DNA of 64,000 nucleotides from Microbacterium foliorum (GCF_006385575.1 NZ_CP041040.1:1860001-1924000); one strand, 5' to 3'; shown: positions 8,234 to 17,278, counted from the first letter of the stretch. Numbers and translations: made by a program. Notes: a model not told the origin generated them from the sequence alone.

Positions 8234-10890
8234 GCTGACTGCAGCTCCTGCGTCACGGCCTCGAGGGCCGGCTGCAGGGCTGAGACATCTGTGCCACCGC
8301 CCTGAGCGACGTCGTCACGACCGCCACCGCCTCCTCCGAGCACCGAAGCCGCACGCTTCGCGAGCGCTCCGGCCTTGGCGCCAGCCGCACGCGCCGCGTC
8401 GTTCGTCGCGACGACCACCACCGGGCGACCGTTGACCGAGGCTCCGAGCGCCACGACCGCCGCGTCGGAACCCAGGCGGTCCCGGACACCGAGGACGAGC
8501 TCGCGCACATCGTCTGCCGAAGCCACCTCGCCGAGCGACTGCGCAGCGAGGCGGAAGGCGCCCACGCGGCTGGCCGCATCGGCGATGGCGGGAACACGCC
8601 CCGCGCGCTCCTTTGACTCGAACTGCGCGATGCGCTTCTCAGCAGCCTTGAGGCTCGCGGACAGATCGGCGATCCGCTCGGCGAGCTGGTCGCGCGGGGT
8701 CTTGAGCGAGGTCGTCAGCTGCGACACGAGCGCCCGCTCTGCCGCGAGCTCGCGGAACGCGTCCTGACCGACCAGCGCCTCGATGCGGCGGTTCGATGCG
8801 CCGACGGACGATTCGCCGACCACGCTCACGAGGCCGATCTCGGCGCTCGTGCTGACGTGGGTTCCCGCGCACAGCTCGCGCGACCACGGCCCTCCGATGT
8901 CGACCATGCGCACGACATCGCCGTACTTCTCGCCGAACAGAGCCATGGCTCCGGCGTCCTTCGCCTCGTCGAGCGTGACGATGCGGGTCGTGACCTCGAG
9001 AGCGTCGTTGACGGCCCGGTTGGTGATCTCCTCGATCTCGGCGCGCGTGTCGGCGGAGAGCGCCTGCGACCACGAGAAGTCGAATCGCATGTAGCCCGCA
9101 CGGTTGAGCGAGCCGGCCTGCGTCGCGGTGGGCCCGAGCGTGTCGCGGAGCGCGGCGTGCACGAGGTGCGTCGCAGAGTGCGCCTGGCGCGCAGCACGGC
9201 GATTGGCCGCATCGACGATGGTCGTGGCCGCGTCGTCGATGGCGACGACTCCGCGAGTGACCTCGACGGTGTGACTGATGAGTCCGGGGACCGGGCGCTG
9301 CACGTCGAGCACCTCGAGTTCATACCCCGGGCCGACGATCACACCCTTGTCGGCGACCTGACCACCGGATTCGGCGTACAGCGTGGTCTCGGCGAGCACG
9401 ACCTCGGCGATCTGCCCCTCCGCAGCGCTGCGAACCGTCTGACCGTCGACCAGGATCCCGAGGATTCGCGAGTCGACCTCGAGCTCGGAGTATCCGTCGA
9501 AGCCCGTCTCGCCCAGAGCGCGGAGATCGCGGTACACCGAGACATCCGCGAGCTGACGCTTGCGATTGCGCGCGTCTGCCTTTGCGCGCGAGCGCTGCTC
9601 CTGCATCAGGCTGTCGAAAGCCTCGCGGTCGACGGCCAGGCCCGCTTCCTCTGCGACCTCGAGAGTGAGATCGATCGGGAAGCCGTAGGTGTCGTGCAGC
9701 AGGAACGCCTCGGAGCCGCTCAGCGAGGCTCCGCCGCCCTTCTTCGTCTCATCCAGAGCGAGGTCGAGGATCGTCGACCCCGATGCCAGCGTGCGTCGGA
9801 AGGTCTCCTCCTCCGCGATCGCAGAGGCGGAGAGGGTCGACCACTCCTTCTCGAGCACGGGGTAGGCGGACTTCATCGCATCGCGTGAGGTGGCGAAGAG
9901 CTCGGGGAACACCGGCTCGTCGACACCGAGCAGGCGCATCGAGCGCACCGTGCGACGCATGAGGCGTCGGAGGATGTAGCCGCGACCCTCGTTGGACGGG
10001 CGGACGCCGTCTGACAGCAGCATGAGCGACGAGCGCACGTGGTCGGCGACCACGCGGAAGCGGACGTCATCTTCGTGCACGGCGCCGTAGCGGCGGCCCG
10101 AGAGTTCGACAGCGCGGTCGAGCACCGGACGCACCTGGTCGGTCTCGTACATGTTCTCGACGCCCTGCTTGAGGAACGCGACACGCTCGAGTCCCATGCC
10201 GGTGTCGATGTTCTTCTGGGGAAGCTCCCCCACGATGTCGAACTCGGTCTTGCCCCGGATGTTCTCGATGAAATCCTGCATGAACACGAGGTTCCAGATC
10301 TCCAGGAACCTCGAGTCGTCGACCGCCGGACCGCCGTCCTTGCCGTATGCGGGTCCTCGATCGAAGAAGATCTCGGAGTCAGGCCCACCGGGGCCGGGTT
10401 GGCCGGTGTTCCAGTAGTTGTCGGCGCGCCCCAGACGCTGGATGCGCTCGGGCTTGAGGCCGATGATGTCGCGCCAGATGGCCTCGGCCTCGTCATCCGT
10501 CTCGTACACGGTGACCCAGAGGTCCTTCTCGTCGAAGCCCAGGCCGCCATCGGCCTCAGAGCTCGTGAGCAGCTCCCACGCGTAGCGGATCGCGCCCTCT
10601 TTGAAGTAGTCGCCGAACGACCAGTTGCCCATCATCTGGAAGAAGGTGCCGTGACGTGCTGTCTTGCCGACCTCTTCGATGTCGTTGGTGCGGATGCATT
10701 TCTGCAGGTCGGCGATGCGCGGATGCGGTGCGGGCACGACTCCGGTGAGGTACGGGATCATCGGCACCATTCCGGCGACCGTGAACAGCAGCGACGGGTC
10801 GTCACTGACCAGCGAGGCCGAAGGGACGATGAGGTGGTCGTTCTTCTCGAAGAAGTCGAGATACCGCTCCGCGATCTCCGCAGTTTTCAT
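8230..10890 (-). CDS. alaS: Alanine-tRNA ligase
   Basis: Class II synthetase of 886 residues that charges tRNA-Ala and edits Ser/Gly. The N-terminal catalytic core starts MKTAEIAERYLDFFEKNDH with the FTVAGMVPM segment. The editing domain has the zinc-site HSATHLVHAAL (HxxxH) and CAGTHVSTSAEIG. The C-terminal DHHA1-type domain has the glycine-rich VLGGGGGGRDDVAQGGG tail. It heads the long minus-strand gene run that continues through ruvX, mltG and the aro genes. Confidence 0.97.
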   Translation of the reverse strand: MKTAEIAERYLDFFEKNDHLIVPSASLVSDDPSLLFTVAGMVPMIPYLTGVVPAPHPRIADLQKCIRTNDIEEVGKTARHGTFFQMMGNWSFGDYFKEGAIRYAWELLTSSEADGGLGFDEKDLWVTVYETDDEAEAIWRDIIGLKPERIQRLGRADNYWNTGQPGPGGPDSEIFFDRGPAYGKDGGPAVDDSRFLEIWNLVFMQDFIENIRGKTEFDIVGELPQKNIDTGMGLERVAFLKQGVENMYETDQVRPVLDRAVELSGRRYGAVHEDDVRFRVVADHVRSSLMLLSDGVRPSNEGRGYILRRLMRRTVRSMRLLGVDEPVFPELFATSRDAMKSAYPVLEKEWSTLSASAIAEEETFRRTLASGSTILDLALDETKKGGGASLSGSEAFLLHDTYGFPIDLTLEVAEEAGLAVDREAFDSLMQEQRSRAKADARNRKRQLADVSVYRDLRALGETGFDGYSELEVDSRILGILVDGQTVRSAAEGQIAEVVLAETTLYAESGGQVADKGVIVGPGYELEVLDVQRPVPGLISHTVEVTRGVVAIDDAATTIVDAANRRAARQAHSATHLVHAALRDTLGPTATQAGSLNRAGYMRFDFSWSQALSADTRAEIEEITNRAVNDALEVTTRIVTLDEAKDAGAMALFGEKYGDVVRMVDIGGPWSRELCAGTHVSTSAEIGLVSVVGESSVGASNRRIEALVGQDAFRELAAERALVSQLTTSLKTPRDQLAERIADLSASLKAAEKRIAQFESKERAGRVPAIADAASRVGAFRLAAQSLGEVASADDVRELVLGVRDRLGSDAAVVALGASVNGRPVVVVATNDAARAAGAKAGALAKRAASVLGGGGGGRDDVAQGGGTDVSALQPALEAVTQELQSA

Positions 10891-10970
10891 AGGGGTGCCA
10901 GGTGTCCTTGCGTACAGGTGTGGAAGGGCGTGCCGACTGACGTGACGTCGCGGCGAGGGTGCCGTGACGG

Positions 10971-11159
10971 TCAGTCGCCAGCGGGGTCTGTGAGACGAGC
11001 CTGCTCCTCGCGGAAGGCGTCGCCGACGATTCCCGTGAACTCGTTGAAGCGGGCGTCGACCTCGGCGAGGATTTCATGACCGCGCGGGTCGTTGTTCATG
11101 AGATGCGCCGCGATGAAGCCGCCGATCACACCGATCAGGAACCACTGCACGTTCTTCAT
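10971..11159 (-). CDS. Small single-span membrane protein of unknown function
   Basis: A 62-residue protein with one N-terminal membrane segment (WFLIGVIGGFIAAHLM) followed by an acidic, helical cytoplasmic tail. It sits between rpsD and alaS, a position where actinobacteria usually carry one or two small membrane proteins; no function is assigned. It lies 80 bases upstream of alaS on the same strand and may be in its transcript. The ATG at 11159 is followed by an uninterrupted frame with normal codon bias. Confidence 0.75.
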   Translation of the reverse strand: MKNVQWFLIGVIGGFIAAHLMNNDPRGHEILAEVDARFNEFTGIVGDAFREEQARLTDPAGD

Positions 11160-11210
11160 GTCGCCATCCTTGCCTCTGGCCCGCGTGGGCGCGGTGCTTC
11201 CATCGTATGC

Positions 11211-11250
11211 GGAAAGGACAGAAGGCGTCGGGTGACCCCGACGCCTTCTG
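11211..11250 (-). terminator. Intrinsic terminator after rpsD
   Basis: A perfect 14-base inverted repeat (11219-11232 with 11237-11250, four-base loop) lies just past the rpsD stop. Read on the minus strand the stem is followed by TCCTTTCC, a modest T-rich tract. It should separate rpsD from the small membrane protein and alaS. Confidence 0.8.
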
Positions 11251-11264
11251 CGGAAAAGCTGAAC

Positions 11265-11894
11265 TCAGCGAGCTGCGTAGTACTCGACGACGAGCTGCAC
11301 TTCACAGGTCACGGGGACCTCGGCGCGCTTCGGGCGACGAACCAGGCGAGCCTGGAGCTTGTCGAGCTCGACCTCGAGGTAGCCGGGAACGGGAGGCAGG
11401 ACCTCGGCGTGACCGCCGGCTGCTGCGACCTGGAAGGGCTCGGTGCCCTCGCTCTTGGCCTTGACGTGGATGAGCTGACCCGGCTTCACGCGGAAGGACG
11501 GGCGGTCGACGAGCTGGCCGTCGACGAGGATGTGACGGTGCACGACGAGCTGACGAGCCTGTGCGGTGGTGCGGGCGAAGCCCGAACGCACGACGAGGGC
11601 ATCGAGACGCATCTCGAGCAGCTCGACCAGGTTCTCACCGGTCAGGCCGTCCTGACGGCGAGCCTCGTTGAACGTGTTGCGCATCTGCTTCTCGCGGATG
11701 CCGTACTGCTCGCGCAGACGCTGCTTCTCACGCAGACGGACGGCGTAGTCGCTGTCAGCCTTGCGCTTGGTGCGGCCGTGCTCACCCGGAGCGTAGGGAC
11801 GCTTCTCGAGGTAGCGGGCGGCCTTCGGGGTGAGCGGGATGCCGAGTGCGCGGCTGAGGCGCACCTTGCGGCGGTCCTGGGACTTCGTGGTCAC
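11265..11894 (-). CDS. rpsD: 30S ribosomal protein S4
   Basis: Primary 16S rRNA-binding ribosomal protein, 209 residues. It starts (GTG) MTTKSQDRRKVRLSRALGIPLTPKAARYLEKRPY, contains the S4 RNA-binding domain 'RLDALVVRSGFARTTAQARQLVVHRHILVDGQ', and lacks the N-terminal zinc cysteines, so it is the zinc-independent form. It stands alone rather than in the alpha operon, as in several Actinobacteria. A strong terminator follows. The 161-base upstream gap to rarA should hold its promoter. Confidence 0.97.
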   Translation of the reverse strand: MTTKSQDRRKVRLSRALGIPLTPKAARYLEKRPYAPGEHGRTKRKADSDYAVRLREKQRLREQYGIREKQMRNTFNEARRQDGLTGENLVELLEMRLDALVVRSGFARTTAQARQLVVHRHILVDGQLVDRPSFRVKPGQLIHVKAKSEGTEPFQVAAAGGHAEVLPPVPGYLEVELDKLQARLVRRPKRAEVPVTCEVQLVVEYYAAR

Positions 11895-12055
11895 GAAGTT
11901 ATCCTTCCGATGACGTGGTCGCGTCTTTCACGACTCACGGACGTATCGTCCGCGTTCTGCCTTGGAGCGCACGCCGGGGCGCCAGCAAGGTGGGGTGTGA
12001 ACGAGGAGATGCCCGAAAACACGGTTTCGAGCCGATCCAGTCTAACAGATCCGCG

Positions 12056-13387
12056 TCAGCGCCCGTCGAGGATGCGGCGGATGCGCTCGAGGCGAGCCGA
12101 GATGTCACGCTCGGCGCCCAGGTTCTTGGGCTCGTAGTACCGCTTGCCCCGCAGCTCGTCGGGCAGATACTGCTGCGGAAGGATGCCGAACTCGCTGTCG
12201 TGGGGGTAGACGTAGCCTCTACCGTGGCCGAGCCGCTTGGCACCCGGATAGTGCGCATCGCGCAGATGCAACGGCACCCGCCCGAAGCCTCCGGATCGGA
12301 TGTCGGCGATCGCCTGGTCGATGCCCACATAGGCGGCGTTCGACTTGGCGGTCGTGGCGAGGTAGACGGTCGCCTCGGCGAGCGGTATCCGCCCCTCGGG
12401 CATGCCGATGAACGCGACCGCATCAGCGGCGGCCACTGCGATCGAGAGCGCCTGGGGGTCGGCGAGACCCACGTCCTCGGAAGCCGAGATCACCAGACGT
12501 CGTGCGATGAAACGGGGGTCCTCCCCCGCTTCGATCATCCTGGCGAGGTAGTGCAGCGCGGCGTCCGGGTCGGATCCTCGGATCGACTTGATGAACGCGC
12601 TGATGACGTCGTAGTGCTCGTCGCCCTGCCGGTCGTACCGCAGCAGCGCCTTGTCGACGGCCTGAGCGACGTCGTCGGCGGTCGCGGCCGGCACCGCGCC
12701 CTCATCGCCCTTCGACAGAGCGACGGCAGCGGCCGCCTCGAGTCCCGTGAGCGCACGTCGCGCATCGCCGGAAGCCAGTCGGATCAGGGCGGCGCGCGCA
12801 TCATCGGCCAAGGTGACGGCGCCGTTGAGTCCGCGCGCATCGGTCACCGCCCGATCGACGAGCAGTCCGACGTCGTCGTCCGTCAGCGGCTGGAGGGTGA
12901 GGAGCAGCGACCGCGACATCAACGGCGAGATCACCGAGAACGAGGGGTTCTCGGTGGTCGCGGCGATCAGCAGAACCCATCCGTTCTCGACGCCGGGCAG
13001 CAGCGCGTCCTGTTGGGCCTTGGTGAATCGATGGATCTCGTCGAGGAACAGGATCGTGGTCTGGCCGTACAGGTCGCGCTGGGTGATGGCCTCCTGCATG
13101 ACCTCGCGCACGTCCTTGACACCGGCGGTGATCGCCGAGAGCTCGACGAATCTGCGACCGGATGATCGTGCGATCGCCTGCGCGAGGGTGGTCTTGCCGG
13201 TTCCCGGCGGCCCCCACAGGATGATCGAGACCGCGCCCGGCGAGGTGGCAGCGGGGTCGGCCAGCGCGACGATCGGGGAGCCGGCGCGCAGCAGGTGCTT
13301 CTGACCGGCCACCTCATCGAGCGACACGGGGCGCATGCGCACGGCGAGGGGCGTCTGCCCGGAGAGCAGTGCGGCTGCGGAGGTCAT
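12056..13387 (-). CDS. rarA: Replication-associated recombination protein A (AAA ATPase)
   Basis: RarA/MgsA acts at stalled replication forks. The AAA module has Walker A GPPGTGKTT, Walker B LFLDEIHRF and sensor ATTENPSF; the C-terminal half is the conserved MgsA tetramerisation region ending near YYEPKNLGAERDISARLERIRRI. Length 443 is normal. The gene lies upstream of rpsD on the same strand, the usual order in Microbacteriaceae. Confidence 0.95.
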   Translation of the reverse strand: MTSAAALLSGQTPLAVRMRPVSLDEVAGQKHLLRAGSPIVALADPAATSPGAVSIILWGPPGTGKTTLAQAIARSSGRRFVELSAITAGVKDVREVMQEAITQRDLYGQTTILFLDEIHRFTKAQQDALLPGVENGWVLLIAATTENPSFSVISPLMSRSLLLTLQPLTDDDVGLLVDRAVTDARGLNGAVTLADDARAALIRLASGDARRALTGLEAAAAVALSKGDEGAVPAATADDVAQAVDKALLRYDRQGDEHYDVISAFIKSIRGSDPDAALHYLARMIEAGEDPRFIARRLVISASEDVGLADPQALSIAVAAADAVAFIGMPEGRIPLAEATVYLATTAKSNAAYVGIDQAIADIRSGGFGRVPLHLRDAHYPGAKRLGHGRGYVYPHDSEFGILPQQYLPDELRGKRYYEPKNLGAERDISARLERIRRILDGR

Positions 13388-13498
13388 CGCTCCAGGCTAA
13401 CGCGGGGCACCGACACTTCGGGCGCGACAGCACAGCGCGATCGCGACGGTAGGCTCTCAGGCGACGTTGCACATTCACGTCCAGTAAGGGAGCACGCA

Positions 13499-13798
13499 AT
13501 GGCCGGACGCGGGAAGAGCACGCAGCAGTCGCGCACCGAGGCGGAGCGCGCACGCCTGCACACCGCCCGCAAGACGTGGCACGAGGGGCAGATCCGACGC
13601 CGCGTCCGTGACAACGCGGTGGCTTCCGTCGTCGCCGCACTGGTCATCGCCGGCGCGATCGCCAGCCAGGTCGTGCTCGCGCAGACGAGGCCCCCGGAGC
13701 AACCCGCTCCCACGCCCACGGTCGAGCCGACAGTCGCACCGGTGCCGACGGAGACTCCGCTGCCCGAGCCTCTCCCGTCCGACGCTCCGACCGAATGA
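13499..13798 (+). CDS. Small membrane-anchored protein, N-terminus like actinobacterial peptidylprolyl isomerases
   Basis: A 99-residue protein: a basic N-terminus (MAGRGKSTQQSRTEAERARL) with the helical 'ARKTWHEGQIRRRVRDN' segment, one membrane span (VASVVAALVIAGAIASQVVLA), then a Pro/Thr-rich tail. The N-terminal half and the span resemble, from memory, the anchor of membrane-bound cyclophilin-type isomerases that Microbacteriaceae encode near rel, but no isomerase domain follows. The ATG at 13499 is preceded by AAGGGAG. An upstream in-frame start at 13295 overlaps rarA and is rejected. Function unknown. Confidence 0.7.
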   Translation: MAGRGKSTQQSRTEAERARLHTARKTWHEGQIRRRVRDNAVASVVAALVIAGAIASQVVLAQTRPPEQPAPTPTVEPTVAPVPTETPLPEPLPSDAPTE

Positions 13799-13876
13799 CT
13801 CTCAGTCCCGTGTCGAGCGGGCGCCGTCCGCGCTGCCGCACTCGTATGGAACTCACCACCGCTGCTCCGCGCTCCG

Positions 13877-14599
13877 TCAGGTCTCGGTGACGGCGAGTCG
13901 GTAACCGCGCTTGACCACCGTGTGCACGAGCACCCTCTGCCCGAGCGCCTCACGGAGACGCGCCACCGCCGCCTCCACCGCATGCGGTGTGCGCTGTGGT
14001 CCGGGAAGCGCCGCTCCGAGCTCCGCCCTCGAGATGACGCGACCCCCTGCGGTGGCCAGAGCGTCGATCAGCGCGACGGCGGACCGCGAGAGCGGGACGA
14101 ACACTCCGTCGACGACGACACCGCCGCTGCGGACCTCGACCAGTCCGGCATCCGTGGGGAGAGACGGTGCACCACCTCGCACGAAATGCTCGATCACCCG
14201 GTCGGCCGACGACGTGGGGTGTTCGTGCTCTGAGACGGCGGTCCGGAGCTCGGCGTCACGCAGCCTGTCCGCGACGCCGGCCCCGACGGATACGAGGAGC
14301 AGACGTCCCGAAGCGGCACGGCGTCGGACGCTCTCGAGCGCATCTGCCCGATCTGCTGCGTCGACCCAGGATCCCGCTGCCGACACGGAGACGATGATCA
14401 CCGCGTCCACTTCGCCGCGAGCGGCGTGGATCGCGGCGGGGCCGAGCCCGTGCGCCGCGCCCGGGCTCGGAACGACCGCACGCCGAACTGTCGCTCCCCG
14501 ACTGCTCAGCAGCACGTCGAGGTCGCCTGTGGAGCACTCGTCCGCGATGACGATCGCGCATCCCGCCAGCGTCGAATCGAGAGTTCGTGCGGGCGTCAT
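13877..14599 (-). CDS. HemD-like domain protein with C-terminal winged-helix DNA-binding domain
   Basis: 240 residues. The first ~140 (LAGCAIVIADECSTG...) resemble a degenerate uroporphyrinogen-III synthase fold; the last ~95 are an OmpR/PhoB-type winged helix ending in HAVEAAVARLREALGQRVLVHTVVKRGYRLA. Proteins with this architecture are annotated as uroporphyrinogen-III synthases but often sit beside nitrite/nitrate assimilation genes and act as regulators. It follows the NirB-like gene by 31 bases on the same strand, supporting a regulatory role in nitrogen or redox metabolism rather than heme synthesis. The ATG at 14599 was chosen because upstream in-frame codons overlap the neighbouring gene. 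Confidence 0.75.
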   Translation of the reverse strand: MTPARTLDSTLAGCAIVIADECSTGDLDVLLSSRGATVRRAVVPSPGAAHGLGPAAIHAARGEVDAVIIVSVSAAGSWVDAADRADALESVRRRAASGRLLLVSVGAGVADRLRDAELRTAVSEHEHPTSSADRVIEHFVRGGAPSLPTDAGLVEVRSGGVVVDGVFVPLSRSAVALIDALATAGGRVISRAELGAALPGPQRTPHAVEAAVARLREALGQRVLVHTVVKRGYRLAVTET

Positions 14600-14630
14600 G
14601 GCCGCGCCCTGCGCATCATCACGACCGACA

Positions 14631-15701
14631 TCAGACAGCCTGGAGCGCACGCACTCGTGGTGATCCTGCGGCTGCAGGCGCGTTAGGCCGCAGTGGCCCC
14701 CTCGCCGTCGTGAGGAGGTCTCGCGGTGCACTCATCGCGCTGACATCGAGGATCCGGGCTGCCGCGACCTCCGCCATTGCGTAGCCGCGAGCGAGTGCTT
14801 CGGCCCGTCGGCCCTCGAAGCTCGCGACATCGCCGATCGCGAAGACACGCGGGTCGGAGGTCGTGCATCGTTCGTCGACCACGATGCCGCCCCGAGGGTC
14901 GACACCGATCGACGCGTTGCGGGCGAGCTCGTCCCGAGGGCGCACGCCGACTGCGAGAACGACCAGATCGACGGACTCGACGCCGTCCCCGAGTTCGACG
15001 GCACCCACGGCACCCGACGAGTCGCCGGCCAGACGCACGCCGTGCGACTCAGTGCGGACGGCAACGCCTCTCGCCTCGAGGAGACCTGCGAACGAAAAGC
15101 CTCGAGCCTCCGAGACCAGCGTCGCAGAGGTCGGGAGATCGGAGTGCTGCACGACGACGGGCGCGACATCCAGGAGCTGCAGAGCGCCGGCGGCCTCGAT
15201 CGCGAGCGATCCGTCGCCGATGACAGCACCGCGGAGCGGACGACCGAGTTCATTCCTGCGGCGATACGCGAAGCGCTCGAGACGCTGCACGTCTTCGAGA
15301 GTGCGATAGCCGAAGCATCCGCGCAGGTCGGAGCCGGCGATGTCGACGCTCGCGGCATGCGAACCGGTCGCGAGCACGAGCGAGTCGTACCCGACGATCC
15401 GACGTGATCGCGTCATCACGGTCCGCGCGCCGGGGTCGATGCGAAGCACCCTGTCGTCTGCGATGAACCGCACGCGGAAGTCTTCGAAGACCGAGCGATC
15501 CAGCTCGAGAGCCTCGGGCGTCGCTCCGGAGAACAGCCCGGAGATACCCGTCCGGTCATAGGGGTGTCGAGCCTCGTCGCCGATCACGGTGACGTGGATC
15601 GGCGTCTCGGCGGTGCTGATCAGATTCTCGACGAATCGGTGCGCGACCATGCCGGCTCCGACCACCACGATCTCCGCGGGGGTGAGGACGGCCTCGCTCA
15701 T
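14631..15701 (-). CDS. FAD/NAD(P)-dependent oxidoreductase resembling the NirB N-terminal part
   Basis: 356 residues with two nucleotide-binding modules: VVVGAGMVAHRFVENL at the N-terminus for FAD, AVIGDGSLAIEAAGAL near residue 165 for NAD(P)H, and the late FAD motif VFAIGDVASFEGR. The 'MVAHRFVE' and 'YDRTGISGLFSG' segments are typical of the nitrite reductase large subunit, but the [2Fe-2S]-like and siroheme domains that make NirB ~840 residues long are absent. It may be a stand-alone reductase or a shortened NirB relative. Paired with the HemD-like regulator downstream. Confidence 0.8.
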   Translation of the reverse strand: MSEAVLTPAEIVVVGAGMVAHRFVENLISTAETPIHVTVIGDEARHPYDRTGISGLFSGATPEALELDRSVFEDFRVRFIADDRVLRIDPGARTVMTRSRRIVGYDSLVLATGSHAASVDIAGSDLRGCFGYRTLEDVQRLERFAYRRRNELGRPLRGAVIGDGSLAIEAAGALQLLDVAPVVVQHSDLPTSATLVSEARGFSFAGLLEARGVAVRTESHGVRLAGDSSGAVGAVELGDGVESVDLVVLAVGVRPRDELARNASIGVDPRGGIVVDERCTTSDPRVFAIGDVASFEGRRAEALARGYAMAEVAAARILDVSAMSAPRDLLTTARGPLRPNAPAAAGSPRVRALQAV

Positions 15702-15747
15702 ACTGCTCCAATCGCCGGGGGACGTCGTGAAGGAGACGATAGGAGCA

Positions 15748-15790
15748 CGATGTTTCTCGCATATGACGCGCGATGTTTCGCGCGTCGAAC
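15748..15790 (-). promoter_or_regulatory. Two GTTTC-centred repeats, possible GlnR-type operator
   Basis: CGATGTTTCTCGC (15748-15760) is repeated as CGATGTTTCGCGC (15771-15783), 23 bases apart, about 50-80 bases upstream of the NirB-like start. On the minus strand the first copy reads GTCAT-N6-GAAAC, close to the GlnR consensus GTNAC-N6-GAAAC; the second matches only the GAAAC half well. The regulator assignment is inference. Confidence 0.35.
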
Positions 15791-15916
15791 GATTCGCTCA
15801 CAGATCGGTAACGGCCATTGTGAGCAATGGCGACCACATCGCAACCTCGCTCTCGTACTAGGCTGAAGCTCGTCCTTTCCGCCTCCCGCGGGCCCTACCG
15901 CGCAAGGAGAATCACC

Positions 15917-17278
15917 GTGTCTGCCACAGAGCCGTCGAAGCCGACTCCCCCCGTTCCCGCTCCCCCCGCCGCGCCCCTGCCGCGAAAGGTGCCGACGCCC
16001 GCTGCCGTCGCCCCGGCGGCCGCAGCTGCCGCAGCCGGCACCGCATCGTCCGACGCCGCGAAGTGGGGTCGCGTCGCCGATGACGGCACCGTCGAGGTTC
16101 GCGAGGGTGAGGAATGGCGCGTCGTCGGTCAGTACCCTGACGGCACCCCCGACGAAGCACTCGCCTACTTCGTGCGCAAGTACGACGACATCGCCTTCAA
16201 GGTGCGCACGCTCGAACAGCGTCACCAGGCCGGTGGCGCCTCGGCCGGTGACCTCGTCAAGCAGGCGGGCCACCTTCTCGCCGAGGCGACGGATGCGGCC
16301 GCCGTCGGCGACCTCGCCGGACTGCGTGAGCGACTGAACACTCTGACCTCCTCGCTCTCCGAGGCGACGGCTCAGGAGGCCCAGCAGGCGAAGGAACTGG
16401 TCGACAAGGCCATCGCAGAGCGCACGGCCCTCGTCGAGCGCGCCGAGGAGATCGCCGCCCGCGATCTGTCGAAGGTGCAGTGGAAGCAGGTGACCGCGGA
16501 ACTCGGTGAGCTCTTCGATGCCTGGCAGGCACAGCAGCAGAACGGGCCGCGCCTGTCGAAGGGTGTCTCGCAGCAGCTCTGGAAGCGGTTCCGCGACGCA
16601 CGCGGCACGGTCGACAAGGCGCGTCGCGCCTTCTACTCCGAGCTCGACGACACGCACAAGAGCGCCCGCGATGCGAAGACCCGCCTGGTCGAGCGCGCCG
16701 AGGCCCTCGCACCCCGCGGCGTCGACGGCATCCCGGCGTATCGCACCCTGCTCGACGAGTGGAAGGCTGCCGGCCGCGCCGGTCGCAAGGCCGACGATGC
16801 GCTGTGGGCGCGCTTCAAGGCGGCCGGTGACGCACTGTACTCGGCACGTGCCGAGCAGTCGGCTGCCGAAGAGGCGGACTCCGCTCCGAAGATCGAGGCT
16901 CGCCAGGCCCTGCTCGAAGAGGCGAAGGCCGTGGCCGACGAACCCAACATCAAGCGCGCCCGCGCGCTGCTCACCGGCATCCAGCGCCAGTGGGACGAGA
17001 TCGGTCGCATCTTCCCCCGAGACAAGGAGCGCGCGCTTGACGATCGCCTGCGCGTGATCGAGCAGGCGCTCAAGGCCCGCGAAGAGGTCGACTGGAAGAA
17101 GAACAACCCCGAGACCAAGGCGCGCGCCAACGACATGAGCTCGCAGCTTCTCGAGGCCATCGAGAAGCTCGAAGCCGAGCTCGCCGCCGCAGAGAAGTCA
17201 GGCGACAAGAAGGCCGCCAAGGCTGCAGCCGATGCTCTCGAAGCGCGACGTACCTGGCTCAGCGCACTCGGCGGCTGA
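15917..17278 (+). CDS. DUF349 domain-containing protein
   Basis: 453 residues with an Ala/Pro-rich N-terminal ~60 residues, then repeated DUF349 helical units (for example QVTAELGELFDAWQA, RFRDARGTVDKARRAFYSELD, LLDEWKAAGRAGRKADDALWARFKAAGD), ending in a helical tail. DUF349 proteins are coiled, charged cytosolic proteins of unclear role, usually next to rel in Actinobacteria. The GTG at 15917 follows a good AAGGAGA site at 15904-15910; an upstream in-frame ATG at 15827 has no such site and would add unusual sequence. Confidence 0.88.
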   Translation: MSATEPSKPTPPVPAPPAAPLPRKVPTPAAVAPAAAAAAAGTASSDAAKWGRVADDGTVEVREGEEWRVVGQYPDGTPDEALAYFVRKYDDIAFKVRTLEQRHQAGGASAGDLVKQAGHLLAEATDAAAVGDLAGLRERLNTLTSSLSEATAQEAQQAKELVDKAIAERTALVERAEEIAARDLSKVQWKQVTAELGELFDAWQAQQQNGPRLSKGVSQQLWKRFRDARGTVDKARRAFYSELDDTHKSARDAKTRLVERAEALAPRGVDGIPAYRTLLDEWKAAGRAGRKADDALWARFKAAGDALYSARAEQSAAEEADSAPKIEARQALLEEAKAVADEPNIKRARALLTGIQRQWDEIGRIFPRDKERALDDRLRVIEQALKAREEVDWKKNNPETKARANDMSSQLLEAIEKLEAELAAAEKSGDKKAAKAAADALEARRTWLSALGG

